Shown here: positions 19,487 to 29,318 of the stretch, in pieces
How positions within the stretch are numbered: the first letter of the stretch is position 1
How the letters are laid out: each line of letters starts with the position of its first letter
Assembly: GCA_031761875.1 (NCBI GenBank)
Contig: CP134492.1
Span: 2,356,001 to 2,420,000, forward strand
Direction: 5' to 3'
Length of the DNA stretch: 64,000 nucleotides
From: Bacillaceae bacterium IKA-2
GTDB taxonomy: Bacteria > Bacillota > Bacilli > Bacillales > Anaerobacillaceae
Notes under the pieces: generated by a model
What the model saw: only the letters and a program-made list of their open reading frames with translations
Databases searched by the model: none
Told to the model about the DNA's origin: nothing
Position numbers and translations under genes: made by a program

Positions 19487-19503
19487 TGAATGAAATTCAT
19501 TCA
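19487..19503. promoter_or_regulatory. FadR-like palindrome TGAATGAAATTCATTCA
   Basis: Perfect 8+1+8 palindrome between the YyaL-type gene and the small membrane-protein gene. It resembles, from memory, the TGAATGA...TCATTCA sites bound by the B. subtilis fatty-acid regulator FadR. Which gene it would control is unclear. Confidence 0.4.
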
Positions 19504-19551
19504 TTTAAGAATTTTTTTTCGATAAAAAATGATTAATATTAATCTTTACTG

Positions 19552-19728
19552 TTAAAATCGAATGCCACTCTCAATTAGGAAAAAATTAAGACTTACAACC
19601 GCAATAGCTGCATGAAGCAAAACACTAATCCATGCTTTGTTAGAAGATTGTAAATCTTGAACTAACATCATGATGGACCAAATGAAAATAATTAGAAAAG
19701 CGATCTGTATTAATATACTTGGCAACAT
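19552..19728 (-). CDS. Small membrane protein, 58 residues
   Basis: Short gene with a textbook AGGAGG ribosome site seven bases before its ATG (19726-19728) and a TAA stop at 19552-19554. The product is two hydrophobic helices (ILIQIAFLIIFIWSIMML and AWISVLLHAAIAVVSLNFF) joined by a short polar loop (QDLQSSNK). It is therefore most likely a membrane hairpin. I do not recognise a family. It is oriented with the YyaL-type gene but separated from it by about 270 bases. Confidence 0.7.
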   Translation of the reverse strand: MLPSILIQIAFLIIFIWSIMMLVQDLQSSNKAWISVLLHAAIAVVSLNFFLIESGIRF

Positions 19729-19851
19729 TGAACAACCTCCTCATCTTAGTTGATTGTATTAAGATGAAGGAGATATCATTCCTTAATTGGGATATTGCTT
19801 GGGGTTAAATCACTATTGTCTGCCTTCTTTATTATCGATCCTTCTATCTGC

Positions 19852-20823
19852 TCATGATGAAAGAAAATAATGCCGTATTCCCGCTATTTTTTCTGTCCTT
19901 ACTTGCTTGTTGGCTTCTAAATAATCTAAATGTCCAACTACCTCTGACATGACTAGCGAAAATTGAGTTTCATAGGATTTTTTATAAAATTTCTCAGCAA
20001 TTTCACTTCCAGTTGTAGCTCCAGATTTAATAAGAGAAAGGATTTTAAATGCCTTCCTTTCTATATTATTTAGTCTAGTTTCTATTAATTGTTTAGGCTC
20101 CTCGATCAATTTTCCATGGCCAGAAAATAGATATTTAACTGAGTAGGATAAACATTTTTTAAGTGATGTCATCTGTTCGAGTAACGAAGCGATTCGCTTT
20201 CCATTTTCATCAGGTTCGATAAGAGCATTACTAGAAATATGATCTATGAGCAAATCTCCAGCAAATAAAGATTTGCTGTCCTTATGAAAAAATGCAACTT
20301 GATCTGGCGAATGTCCTGGTACTTCAATGACGCTAAATGGATGAAGCCCTTTTGCTAAAGGAGTAATATTTGCATTTATTGCTAAATGTCTATTTTTCAC
20401 AATTGAACTTTTTAAGTTATTGACTTGCTTTTCACCCGCTTCACCGCAACCCATTTCTTCATAGAAATTTCTAAAAAAGTTCACTCGTCTTTGTAAAAAT
20501 TCGGGATCACGCTTTAAACGCGGAATTGCCTTTTCATGAGCGTAAACTGGTATAGGTACAAGTTCAACAATTCGATCAATTAAACCGACATGATCACTAT
20601 GGTGGTGTGTTATGTAAATGCTTGTTAAATCACTTAGTTTAAATCCATGTGTATGAAGTGTATCGTTTAACAAATTCCAATTGTCCTCACTGTTTATTCC
20701 GGCATCAATTAAACATAAAGAATCATCAAATTTCACTAAATAATAATTAAAACTTTTTAAATTATGATGGGTAGGTAAAATAATCGGATATATCTGCAGA
20801 TTTTTTAATTCTAGAGGCTCCAT
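19852..20823 (-). CDS. MBL-fold metallo-hydrolase with C-terminal winged-helix-like region
   Basis: Metallo-beta-lactamase fold hydrolase of 323 residues. The metal motif THHHSDHVG is near residue 72, a further ligand His lies in VPGHSPDQVAFF, Asp in FAGDLLID and His in LFSGHGK. The C-terminal 70 residues look like the winged-helix tail of LACTB2-like hydrolases. The substrate may be a thioester or phosphodiester and cannot be told from sequence. The ATG is behind a modest GAAAGAAGTG site. It lies downstream of the YhbD-like regulator on the same strand (53-base gap), so the two may be co-transcribed. Confidence 0.85.
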   Translation of the reverse strand: MEPLELKNLQIYPIILPTHHNLKSFNYYLVKFDDSLCLIDAGINSEDNWNLLNDTLHTHGFKLSDLTSIYITHHHSDHVGLIDRIVELVPIPVYAHEKAIPRLKRDPEFLQRRVNFFRNFYEEMGCGEAGEKQVNNLKSSIVKNRHLAINANITPLAKGLHPFSVIEVPGHSPDQVAFFHKDSKSLFAGDLLIDHISSNALIEPDENGKRIASLLEQMTSLKKCLSYSVKYLFSGHGKLIEEPKQLIETRLNNIERKAFKILSLIKSGATTGSEIAEKFYKKSYETQFSLVMSEVVGHLDYLEANKQVRTEKIAGIRHYFLSS

Positions 20824-20876
20824 ACAATCACTTCTTTCAAATAAGATCTTTTAGGTTTGTTTAATATCAAATTCAT

Positions 20877-21506
20877 TCACTTTTTAATTATTTTCTTTTT
20901 TAATGTTTCGATAGCCGTGCTAATCGACATGTTAACTGCAATCCTAGCTGTTTCTTCAATAAAAATATCGTCACCACTTGCAGCTAAAAGAACGATGGCG
21001 ATACCCATTTTTCTAATCACAAATAACTGACAGCTTTTTTGCTGAAATTTCGGATAATGATTCTTTAAGGTTTGTAAAACTTCTCTTCCTTCTACTAAAC
21101 CTATATTGCCACTTTGAAGAAGTTCATCTAAAACATGGACATAAAGGATAAAATTAAATGGGTATTCCTTTACGTCACCAACATTTTCTATAAATATATT
21201 TAGCGAAGTTCGCGAAACAATGTTACGCTTTATTAACTCCACCTTCGATAACGTCAACTCCTCAGAATTACCAGAAAACACATTTGCCAATTCATCTAAT
21301 GAAAGGCCGTTTTTCAAATTAATGATCTTATCGATCCTTTCTAAGATTTTACCCTTCGGAAAAAAGGTTTCTTGACCCGTAAATGTCGCTTTCCGGACAA
21401 ACCATTCTTCAGGAACTAATTTTTTTCTTTTCCAACGATATAACTGTCCGTATGAGATCCCTGTTTCTTTCAACAAATCTTTTTTCGAAATTAAGTGTTC
21501 ATCCAC
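20877..21506 (-). CDS. YhbD-like protein (DUF4004, MerR-like HTH)
   Basis: Protein of 209 residues whose N-terminus (ISKKDLLKETGISYGQLYRW, then KRKKLVPEEWF) closely resembles B. subtilis YhbD as I remember it. A MerR-type helix-turn-helix is followed by a region reading FTGQETFFPK and a helical C-terminal part. It is probably a DNA-binding regulator of unknown target. The start is GTG behind GGAGG with eight-base spacing. It is divergent from the SIMPL-domain gene across a 158-base intergenic region and may regulate it, the MBL gene, or both. Confidence 0.8.
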   Translation of the reverse strand: MDEHLISKKDLLKETGISYGQLYRWKRKKLVPEEWFVRKATFTGQETFFPKGKILERIDKIINLKNGLSLDELANVFSGNSEELTLSKVELIKRNIVSRTSLNIFIENVGDVKEYPFNFILYVHVLDELLQSGNIGLVEGREVLQTLKNHYPKFQQKSCQLFVIRKMGIAIVLLAASGDDIFIEETARIAVNMSISTAIETLKKKIIKK

Positions 21507-21664
21507 TTCCTCTACCTCCAGATCTTTATTCGCTTGCCATTAACGTAACATAACACTGTTTCTCTGTAAATGAAAGTAATAAGACCCTGAAGAGTTATGT
21601 TCTTATTTTTTTTTCTCTTTAATACTATTAAAGTAGAAAATCGATACTGTGAAGGAGGAAGAAA

Positions 21665-22306
21665 ATGTACGACCGACAACATATCGAAAATAATTGTTTA
21701 AAGGTTTCTGGCGAAGGAACAATTTCCATATCGCCTAATCAAGTTAACATTACTATTGGGGCGATAACAGAAAAGAAGAGTTTACAAGAAGCTCAAAGAG
21801 AAAATGCAATAATTATTTCTAAGATAATAACAGCAATGGCACAACTAGGAATTCAAAGGAAAAATATCCAAACAGTTATTTATCGAATTGATACATTGTA
21901 CGATTACAAAGATGGTGTGCAACTTTTTCGTGGTTACAGTGTCAATCATCAGCTTCAGGTCAAAATTGATGATATTGAAAAAACTGGGTTGGTCGTTGAT
22001 CATGCTGTAAATCAAGGAGCCAATACTGTCTCAAATATTGAATTTACCGTCGCACAACCAGAAGCCTATTACAATGAAGCATTAAAATTAGCCTTACAAA
22101 ATGCATATATAAAGGCATTAACATTAACGTCGCAATTAGCCGTTAACCTAAATCCCATTCCTTTTAAACTAGAAGAATTATTAAAAAGAATATCTTCACC
22201 TGTGCCGTATTCTCAAACAATGATGGCAACCGCCGAAGCAACACCAATCCAACCTGGAGAAATTACCATCTCGGCGACAATTACTGTCGATTATTTATAC
22301 GATTAG
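21665..22306 (+). CDS. SIMPL domain-containing protein (DUF541)
   Basis: Protein of 213 residues with the SIMPL/DUF541 fold (VSGEGTISISPNQVNITIGA, then the GYSVNHQLQVKI segment). Family members include periplasmic and secreted proteins linked to oxidative stress, such as the E. coli oxidative stress defence protein. This copy has no signal peptide or membrane helix, so it looks cytoplasmic. The ATG follows GAAGGAGG. It is convergent with the radical SAM gene and shares a bidirectional terminator with it. Confidence 0.85.
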   Translation: MYDRQHIENNCLKVSGEGTISISPNQVNITIGAITEKKSLQEAQRENAIIISKIITAMAQLGIQRKNIQTVIYRIDTLYDYKDGVQLFRGYSVNHQLQVKIDDIEKTGLVVDHAVNQGANTVSNIEFTVAQPEAYYNEALKLALQNAYIKALTLTSQLAVNLNPIPFKLEELLKRISSPVPYSQTMMATAEATPIQPGEITISATITVDYLYD

Positions 22307-22330
22307 ATTCACTTATAAGGACTATCGATA

Positions 22331-22367
22331 AAAAAAACAATACCTCAGCATTGAGGTATTGTTTTTT
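22331..22367. terminator. Bidirectional terminator between SIMPL and radical SAM genes
   Basis: Sixteen-base arms (AAAAAACAATACCTCA with TTGAGGTATTGTTTTT) around a three-base loop, with A and T tracts that serve both strands. Confidence 0.85.
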
Positions 22368-23242
22368 CAACCGAATCGCTTACGATAACCGCACTTTCTA
22401 CATAACTCTTCGACAGCTTCCCTTCTGGAGAAACCGTTATAAAGGTTATTCGCCCGCTCACCTTCAATGATCTCTGAAAACGGCTTGTCTTTAATATTCC
22501 CTAAATTAATGACACCCTCGCCATCAAGGCAACAAGGAACTACGGTACCATTCGTTAAAATAGCTGCTTGGTTTCTTAAAGCATGACAAAATCCTTTTCC
22601 TTCATCTTCTTCTTCATGTAAGGCAGGCCATTTGAATTCATGGTCTTGGTTTAAATAAATTCGTTCTGCGATCTTTAATCCACTACCGGGCACTACCATT
22701 TCTTCGATTTGATAGTTTAAATGAAACTCACGCTCTATTATTTCAAGGGCTTCACGATTACGACTTTTATCATGGTTTGTTACATTGTCTTGATCTAAGT
22801 TCCAAAGTCGTAAAGACACGATCATGTCGCTACTGGCTACAGCCTCTTTAGCAAAGGCGAGAATCGATGAGATGTATTCAAGTCTATTTGTCGATCCAGG
22901 ATGGCCATCAAAACTATGCAAGGAAAAATTCATTTGACGTAACGCTGGTTTCTTGAAGATTTTATGCTTTGCTTTTTTTAGTAGCGTTCCGTTTGTCGTA
23001 ATATTTACCTTAAAGCCTTTTTCGTGACTGATGTCTAATAGTTGATCAATTTTGGGATGAAGAAGCGGTTCCCCTTTTACATGAAAATAAATATATTTCG
23101 TATGTCCTTTTAGTTGATCTAATAAATTAGTAAACTCTTCTACTTCAATAAATTGTTTTGCTCGCTCAGTAGGTGGACAAAAACTACAAGCAAGATTACA
23201 AATACTCGTAATTTCGAGATAAACTTTTTTGAATTTTTTCAT
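22367..23242 (-). CDS. Radical SAM protein with SPASM-like domain
   Basis: Radical SAM enzyme of 291 residues from the chosen start. The SAM cluster motif CNLACSFC (C15, C19, C22) is at the N-terminus, with a GEPLLH glycine motif. The C-terminal part carries CCLDGEG, NLGNIKD and CRKCGYRK, which look like SPASM auxiliary cluster ligands. SPASM proteins often modify peptides or act as anaerobic sulfatase activators, but no precursor peptide or sulfatase gene is adjacent. The frame extends 12 codons upstream; I prefer ATG 23240-23242, with AGGAG 13 bases upstream. Substrate unknown. Confidence 0.82.
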   Translation of the reverse strand: MKKFKKVYLEITSICNLACSFCPPTERAKQFIEVEEFTNLLDQLKGHTKYIYFHVKGEPLLHPKIDQLLDISHEKGFKVNITTNGTLLKKAKHKIFKKPALRQMNFSLHSFDGHPGSTNRLEYISSILAFAKEAVASSDMIVSLRLWNLDQDNVTNHDKSRNREALEIIEREFHLNYQIEEMVVPGSGLKIAERIYLNQDHEFKWPALHEEEDEGKGFCHALRNQAAILTNGTVVPCCLDGEGVINLGNIKDKPFSEIIEGERANNLYNGFSRREAVEELCRKCGYRKRFG

Positions 23243-23413
23243 AAGCGTTTTCTTTCTCCTAGGTGATTTAAATTTCATACTACTCTGAATGATACCTTAG
23301 CAACCAGTGAAAAAGAAGTGAAAACTATTGGTGTTGCTTTACCAACTTTCGGACGGAGGCCCATGGGAACACTTTTGTGACCACTCTCCCCGGAAGTGTC
23401 CTCATTCTTATTT

Positions 23414-24307
23414 TTAAAAATCGTAAACGACACCTGTCAATGTTTCTGATACTTCCCATAGTTTTTTCATCGTTTCTTTATTATAAACTTCGGCGGCAGG
23501 CGTTTCGAGTGTTGGGTATCCGCTTCGATTACCTTTTCCATCTGGTCCGATATATTCTCCGCCTTGTAAGTGATCTTCCGTTGCTGCATAGATCGTCGGA
23601 AGAACACCCATCTCCACCTTTTGTACAAACCTACTAAATAATATTTTTAAAAAGGAGGGTGCATCTTTTTTCCCTAATTTAAACAAATTCGTTGCAGTGA
23701 CACCTGGATGGCAGGCCAGACTAATCGTCGCAAGCCCAGATTGCTTTAATCTTTCATCTAGCTCTTTGGCAAACAATAAGTTAGCTAGCTTACTCTGCTT
23801 ATAAAATTTCATCGCCTTATAGCCATTTGATCCATCTAGGTTATCAAAAAAGATCGATGCTCCTCTATAGGCAATACTACTTAAAGTCACCACTCGAGAA
23901 GAAGGTGTTTTCTTAAGTAATGGTAGCAACAACCCCGTTAACGCGAAATGTCCCAAATGGTTACTTCCAAATTGTAATTCAAAGCCATCTTTTGTTTTTT
24001 GGTATGGTGGTATCATTACTCCAGCGTTGTTAATTAACATATCCAATGATTCAAATCTACCTGTAAACTCAAGGACGAACGTATGTACGCTCTTTAAATC
24101 AGCAAGGTCTAAACCGATGACTTCGACTTTTGCATCGCTATTTTCACTTACAATCAAGGCAACTGCTTCTTCACCTTTTTGTTGATTTCTGACTGCCAAA
24201 ATAACATGGGCACCTTGCCTTGAAAGGATTTTTGCTGTTTCTAAGCCAATCCCACTATTTGCTCCTGTAATAATAATTGTTTTATCTGCTAATTTTTTAT
24301 TGATCAA
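23414..24307 (-). CDS. Short-chain dehydrogenase/reductase (retinol dehydrogenase-like)
   Basis: SDR oxidoreductase of 297 residues. It has the TGANSGIG nucleotide-binding motif near residue 14, the NNAGV motif, the catalytic Ser in TLSSIA and a YKAMKFYKQSKLAN segment carrying the YxxxK pair (Y-K-Q-S-K). The overall pattern is that of retinol dehydrogenase/WWOX-like SDRs. NADP preference is plausible from the Arg after the second strand (AVRNQQKG). The start is TTG behind GAGGTG. It stands alone, so its substrate cannot be inferred. Confidence 0.87.
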   Translation of the reverse strand: MINKKLADKTIIITGANSGIGLETAKILSRQGAHVILAVRNQQKGEEAVALIVSENSDAKVEVIGLDLADLKSVHTFVLEFTGRFESLDMLINNAGVMIPPYQKTKDGFELQFGSNHLGHFALTGLLLPLLKKTPSSRVVTLSSIAYRGASIFFDNLDGSNGYKAMKFYKQSKLANLLFAKELDERLKQSGLATISLACHPGVTATNLFKLGKKDAPSFLKILFSRFVQKVEMGVLPTIYAATEDHLQGGEYIGPDGKGNRSGYPTLETPAAEVYNKETMKKLWEVSETLTGVVYDF

Positions 24308-24398
24308 ATGACTACACCTCTATCTATTATCTATGTGAACTACCCGTCACTTACGAAAGAAAGGATACATTCGCTGAAGTGGCTTCTTGCATGTTTTA

Positions 24399-24450
24399 AA
24401 AAAAAACGGTCAGTTATTCAAACAAAAGTGAAATTGTCGAATAGCTGACC
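24399..24450 (-). terminator. Terminator after the glutamate dehydrogenase gene
   Basis: Twelve-base arms (GGTCAGCTATTC and GAATAACTGACC on the minus strand, one G-U type mismatch) followed by nine T. Confidence 0.75.
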
Positions 24451-24458
24451 ATTTCTAT

Positions 24459-25838
24459 TTAATACAACTTACCTTGCTTATATAAAACAGTTGATATTTT
24501 CATGACAGAATGGATATAGCAGTTTTGTCTTAATGGAAATGGATCGCCAAAAAATTTTGGCAAGATCATGTCCATTGTTACTTTCATTTTATTGAATAGC
24601 AATTCAAACACTTCATCCTCACTGTAAAATTGAGTTTCACGGCCTTGGAGCCATTCAAAATACGAAACGATTACACCACCAGCATTGGCTAAAATATCAG
24701 GGATGATGATAACTCCTTTTTTATTAAGAAATTCGTCTGCCTCGGCGGTTACCGGTGCGTTTGCTCCTTCAACGATGACACTTGCTTTTATTCGGTCCAT
24801 GTTCTCCTTGTGGATTTGATCTTCTAAGGCAGCTAGTATTAATACGTCGACATCATGGAATAGTAGCTCGTTGCGGTCTTGAATTTCAGCTTTGACACCA
24901 GCTGTTTCAAGTTGCTCTTTTGTTGATGGCAAATCACCTTTATTGATCGCAATGAATTTAACAAGGGACGGTACATCTAGGCCATCCTCATTAAATAATG
25001 TTACGTTTCGGTCACTTACGGCGACAATTTTGTTTTGTAAATGCTTACACGTATAAGCTTCAAGTGCTGCAACAGAGCCAACATTTCCGAATCCTTGTAC
25101 GGCTAACGTAAGTGGATGACTTGCGGCGGCTAAAGCTGTTTCAGTATATGTATTTTGATTTTTCAAAAGCCAATCCTCATGGCTATTTAAGAAATCGTGA
25201 AGCAGATAGCGAAGTGTAAAATAGACACCTTTTCCGGTTGCTTCCCGACGGCCTAGCGAACCACCGTTAATAACACTTTTACCAGTAAAACTACCACGGT
25301 AAGGCTGTCCTGGTTTTATGCTCTTATACTCCGCTACCATCCAGTCCATTTCACGTTCACCTGAACCTAAATCTGGAGCAGGAATGTCTTTGTCTGGACC
25401 TATAACATCAGCAAAATACTGAACATATTTTTTTGATATGGCATTTAATTCTTTTACTGAGTGTTCACGTGGATTAATAACAATCCCACCTTTTCCTCCT
25501 CCAAATGGGATGTCGTGAAGTGAATTTTTCAAAGTCATTAAAAAGGCGAGATTGACGACCTCGTCTTCATTGACAGATTCGTGAAAACGAATCCCACCCT
25601 TGTATGGTCCAAGCGCATCGTTATGATGAACGCGATATGCTGGGATTCGAACAACCTTGCCGCCTTCTAATGGCATTCTCAGAAAAGATTTATGAATTTT
25701 ATTCGGTGTTGAAAGAATTGCACCTAACGAAGTAAATGCCTGCTTTCTTTCATCGCCTTGCAAATCCGACAAAAATAACTTATTTTCTAACAATGCATCC
25801 AATGACTGTTGAACAATCGCTCTTGTTTGATGTTCCAA
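24459..25838 (-). CDS. Glu/Leu/Phe/Val dehydrogenase family (glutamate dehydrogenase)
   Basis: NAD(P)-dependent amino acid dehydrogenase of 459 residues, most like glutamate dehydrogenases. It interconverts glutamate and 2-oxoglutarate plus ammonia. Motifs visible are GPYKGGIRFH, the catalytic Lys region PFGGGKGG, PAPDLGSGEREM, and the Rossmann glycine loop VQGFGNVGS. It is somewhat longer than RocG/GudB of B. subtilis (about 425 residues), with an insertion before the Rossmann domain (LNSHEDWLLKNQNTY), so assignment to either is not safe. The start is TTG behind AGGAGG with eight-base spacing. Confidence 0.87.
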   Translation of the reverse strand: MEHQTRAIVQQSLDALLENKLFLSDLQGDERKQAFTSLGAILSTPNKIHKSFLRMPLEGGKVVRIPAYRVHHNDALGPYKGGIRFHESVNEDEVVNLAFLMTLKNSLHDIPFGGGKGGIVINPREHSVKELNAISKKYVQYFADVIGPDKDIPAPDLGSGEREMDWMVAEYKSIKPGQPYRGSFTGKSVINGGSLGRREATGKGVYFTLRYLLHDFLNSHEDWLLKNQNTYTETALAAASHPLTLAVQGFGNVGSVAALEAYTCKHLQNKIVAVSDRNVTLFNEDGLDVPSLVKFIAINKGDLPSTKEQLETAGVKAEIQDRNELLFHDVDVLILAALEDQIHKENMDRIKASVIVEGANAPVTAEADEFLNKKGVIIIPDILANAGGVIVSYFEWLQGRETQFYSEDEVFELLFNKMKVTMDMILPKFFGDPFPLRQNCYIHSVMKISTVLYKQGKLY

Positions 25839-26036
25839 ATTAAAAACCTCCTAAAAATTTTTTATCTTTCATTTTATCTTTCAGATGTAATTTATTTTTG
25901 AACAACCTCATAATTGTATCATCATCAACGAGTGTTTCTCTTAGTTATACCCTTCTGCCAGCTAACAAAACATAATCATTAGGTCTACTGTCTTTCTCGC
26001 CTAATCTGTTGCTAATCTGTCAATTCCCGAATCATA

Positions 26037-26067
26037 AAGGACGATTACACTATCGATAATCGTCCTT
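26037..26067 (-). terminator. dbpA terminator
   Basis: Eleven-base arms around a nine-base loop just past the dbpA stop. The T tract on the minus strand is short (three T), while the plus strand has five. Confidence 0.55.
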
Positions 26068-26080
26068 TTTAAGGCATTCA

Positions 26081-27526
26081 TTAGTTAATAGCTATGCTAA
26101 CCTTCAGTTTCTTTCCTTTGATTGTTGTTTTTTCCATTGCTTCTAAGACTAGCGAGCCTTTTCCATTAAGAATATCAACATATGATAAACTTTCCTGTAT
26201 CGTTATAATTCCAATATCATCTGTTGTTACTCCAGGAATTTTCGCAATCGTTCCAACAAAATCGACAACTCTAATCTTCTTCTTTTTCCCACCGCTGAAA
26301 TGAAGTTTCATGATATCGTGGTTTATTCGTTCAGTTTTATTATTTTTTACGATTCGGCGACCGCTGAGTTTTTCTTCAAAAGCAGCTTTTCCTTTAAGAA
26401 CTTTGTAACGCTCTGGAGCTTCCATTAATGGTATCTCAAAGCCAATGTATCTTTCAATTGCTTTAATGAATTTTTTTTCATAAGCTGTCGTAAATGTAAT
26501 CGCTTTTCCTTTATTACCAACACGGCCGGTTCTTCCTGTTCGGTGAACATAGCTTTCTTTTTCCAGTGGAACGTCATAGTTAATAATGAGTGTCACATTA
26601 TCAACATCTATTCCTCTCGCTGCTACATCGGTTGCTACAAGATAACGGAAAGTTCCCGTTTTAAAACCTTCCATAACTGCAAAGCGATCATCTTGCAACA
26701 ATCCACCATGAAGTTTTCCGGTAGAGTAATTTGATTCTTCCAATTCTGCAGAGATTGTTTCAACATGTTCTTTGGTTCTGCAAAAAATGATACAACTATC
26801 CGGATTTTCAACGACCGTTACGTCTTTCAGCAGTGAAATTTTATCTTCTTCTTTCACTTCCATTAAACGATGTTCAGTTGTGCTCGTTGTTATCCCAGTA
26901 GCAGCAATCTCAATATTAAGCGGGTTTCTCATATATTTATGGCAGAGACTCTCAACATTTTTAGGTAATGTAGCAGAAAATACCATCGTCAACCTGTTTG
27001 AAGGAAGTGCTTTTATGATCGCCTCAACTTTCTCAATAAAACCCATATTAAGCATTTCATCAGCTTCATCGATAACAAGAAACTTGATTTCGTCTAAAAC
27101 CAGTGTTTCTCTTTCAATATGGTCGATTACCCGGCCAGGTGTACCGACGACGACATGAGTTTTTTGTGTTAATTCTTCTTTCTGTTTCGCAAAAGGCTCT
27201 TTTCCATATACTGCCACAGCTTTAATCCGCTTTAACCTGCCAATATTCTTTAAATCTTCTCGCACTTGAACGGCAAGTTCCCTAGTTGGTGTAAGAATCA
27301 ATGCTTGTGGCTTTTTTTCCTCCCATTCAATCATCTCGCAAATAGGTATCCCAAAGGCAGCAGTCTTACCACTACCGGTTTGAGATTTTACAACAAGATC
27401 TTGATGATCCAGTGCTCTTGGTATTACTTCAATTTGAACCTCTGTGGGAGTTTTGTATTTTAAAACAACAAGCGCTCTCCTTATTTCATCACTTAAATTA
27501 TAATCACTAAAATTTCTTCCATTCAT
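26081..27526 (-). CDS. dbpA: DEAD-box RNA helicase DbpA/YxiN
   Basis: ATP-dependent RNA helicase of 481 residues, the same length class as B. subtilis YxiN. All core motifs are visible: [24 protein letters not shown] and HRTGRTGR. The C-terminal 75 residues form the DbpA-type RNA-recognition fold ([20 protein letters not shown]) that targets the helicase to 23S rRNA helix 92. It acts in large-subunit assembly. ATG start behind GAGG. It is a single-gene unit. Confidence 0.93.
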   Translation of the reverse strand: MNGRNFSDYNLSDEIRRALVVLKYKTPTEVQIEVIPRALDHQDLVVKSQTGSGKTAAFGIPICEMIEWEEKKPQALILTPTRELAVQVREDLKNIGRLKRIKAVAVYGKEPFAKQKEELTQKTHVVVGTPGRVIDHIERETLVLDEIKFLVIDEADEMLNMGFIEKVEAIIKALPSNRLTMVFSATLPKNVESLCHKYMRNPLNIEIAATGITTSTTEHRLMEVKEEDKISLLKDVTVVENPDSCIIFCRTKEHVETISAELEESNYSTGKLHGGLLQDDRFAVMEGFKTGTFRYLVATDVAARGIDVDNVTLIINYDVPLEKESYVHRTGRTGRVGNKGKAITFTTAYEKKFIKAIERYIGFEIPLMEAPERYKVLKGKAAFEEKLSGRRIVKNNKTERINHDIMKLHFSGGKKKKIRVVDFVGTIAKIPGVTTDDIGIITIQESLSYVDILNGKGSLVLEAMEKTTIKGKKLKVSIAIN

Positions 27527-27650
27527 TTATTTACCTCATTTATTTTGTATTATCCGACTTATATATAGAATTCTCTCAAAGGGATATCCTATGCAAAACC
27601 TGAATATATTCATTATATTTATTTGCTAAACAATGACGCTTTCAGACATA

Positions 27651-28094
27651 CTACTTCTTCAACAATGATTCCCACGTGTTTTCAAGCCATTTATTAAAGT
27701 CAGCACCCTTATCACCTTGATACGTATCATACACATCAAGTCTCATCTTTAATAACTTCTCTTTGAACTCTTCAAACGTATGACCCTCAGGCAAACTCTT
27801 CTTAATTCTTACTAAAATTTTAGTAATCCCTTTAATCAAATCTCCTTTTTTTCTTGGAGGTAATTTGACATCTTCACCAAAATTTTTGAGCTGCAGAAAA
27901 GCAGCCTCTTGAACTTGATAGACAGTATCGTTAACCATTCTGTGCTTAAGTACATCAATGGTTTTTTCACTTTTCCACTGACCAAGTTCTTCAACAGCAC
28001 CTAAACGTTCTCTCCAATTAGACGTTCGATTGGCAGATTTTTTTAATTCCTCATAATTTGCAGGTAATTCACTTTTCATTTCTTTATTAACCAA
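27651..28094 (-). CDS. HEAT-repeat domain protein
   Basis: Small helical protein of 147 residues. The middle (WRERLGAVEELGQW followed by VLKHRMVNDTVYQVQEAA) is a HEAT-like helix pair. The C-terminal part is rich in Lys and conserved aromatic residues. Similar proteins of unknown function occur across Bacillus and are annotated only as HEAT-repeat containing. It starts with TTG behind AAGGAGC. It lies 74 bases after fabH on the same strand and may be its downstream partner. No enzymatic motif seen. Confidence 0.72.
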   Translation of the reverse strand: MVNKEMKSELPANYEELKKSANRTSNWRERLGAVEELGQWKSEKTIDVLKHRMVNDTVYQVQEAAFLQLKNFGEDVKLPPRKKGDLIKGITKILVRIKKSLPEGHTFEEFKEKLLKMRLDVYDTYQGDKGADFNKWLENTWESLLKK

Positions 28095-28167
28095 AAAAAA
28101 CAGCTCCTTCTATTTCAAATCATCCATTTTTAAATTACCAGGCAAAGCTAAGTTTCCATCGTTGCAA

Positions 28168-29112
28168 TTATTTACCCCATCTTAAGCAAATAGAACCCCA
28201 TGTTAAACCGCCGCCAAAGCCAACCAAGATCAGTACATCACCATCGTTAATTTTGCCCTTTTCAATTTCCGAAACTAAGGCTAACGGAATCGATGCTGCT
28301 GAAGTGTTTCCATGCTTAGTCACGGTCGTTGAAACTTTTTCTTTACTTAAACCAAGTCTTTTTCTAGCTGTATCAATAATTCGAGTGTTTGCTTGGTGTG
28401 GAATCATAAAATCAATGTCTTCCGTGCTTAACCCCGCTTTATCGATAACTGTTAAACTTGATTCAGACATTTGTCTGACAGCAAATTTAAAAACTTCTCT
28501 ACCGTTCATTGTGACGAAATTTGTTTTATTATCAACTAGTAAGTGTTCTGCACCAGTACCATCTGCACCTAGATCAAAAGATAATATACCTTTTCCTTCT
28601 GAAACTTCGCTTAAAATAACGGCGCCAGCCCCATCTCCGAATAAAACAGCTGTATTTCGATCTTGCCAATCAATAATTTTTGAAAACTTTTCACTACCAA
28701 TGACTAACACATTTTTATATGTATTAGAAACAATAAATTGTTGACCAGTTACAACTGCGTAAATAAACCCTGTGCAAGCTGCACTTAAATCCATGGCCGG
28801 AATATTAGGAATCCCTAAGGCTTCTTGAACAATACAAGCTACTGATGGAAACGCATAATCTGATGTCGTCGTTGCAACTAAAATTAAATCAATTTCACTA
28901 GCATCTAGTGAGGCATTTTCTAGTGCATTTTTTGCAGCAATAATTGCTAAGTCCGATGTATCCATTTCCTCTGTAGCAATTCTCCGTTCTTCTATACCAG
29001 TTCTTGAGCGGATCCATTCATCATTTGTGTCCAAAGTCAATTCCAAGTCAGAATTTGTAACGACTTTTGTTGGTAAATATGAGCCTACTCCAATAATCCC
29101 TACACTTTTCAT
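28168..29112 (-). CDS. fabH: Beta-ketoacyl-ACP synthase III FabH
   Basis: Initiating condensing enzyme of fatty acid synthesis (acyl-CoA plus malonyl-ACP), 314 residues. The catalytic triad is intact: C113 in LSAACTGF, H239 in MIPHQANTR and N269 in KHGNTSAAS. It stands alone rather than beside fabF, which resembles the B. subtilis second copy FabHB (yhfB) more than FabHA; that choice is uncertain. ATG behind AAGGGTGATAAT. In Bacillus such genes belong to the FapR regulon. An ATACTAGTAT palindrome lies 170 bases upstream, but I cannot confirm a FapR site. Confidence 0.93.
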   Translation of the reverse strand: MKSVGIIGVGSYLPTKVVTNSDLELTLDTNDEWIRSRTGIEERRIATEEMDTSDLAIIAAKNALENASLDASEIDLILVATTTSDYAFPSVACIVQEALGIPNIPAMDLSAACTGFIYAVVTGQQFIVSNTYKNVLVIGSEKFSKIIDWQDRNTAVLFGDGAGAVILSEVSEGKGILSFDLGADGTGAEHLLVDNKTNFVTMNGREVFKFAVRQMSESSLTVIDKAGLSTEDIDFMIPHQANTRIIDTARKRLGLSKEKVSTTVTKHGNTSAASIPLALVSEIEKGKINDGDVLILVGFGGGLTWGSICLRWGK

Positions 29113-29318
29113 ATTATCACCCTTACTTTCAATTATGACAAGGTCATAGCATCTATTAACTATTTTACTCTAAATCATGGTAAATATAAAGACTAAACCT
29201 CATCACTCATGCAAAGCACCCCTATAGAGTATACACTTTATATTAGTAGCGTGATTTTTGATTATTAACCTTAGTGTCATGATACTAGTATTAAGGCACT
29301 GATGTGTTTTATGGTTTG

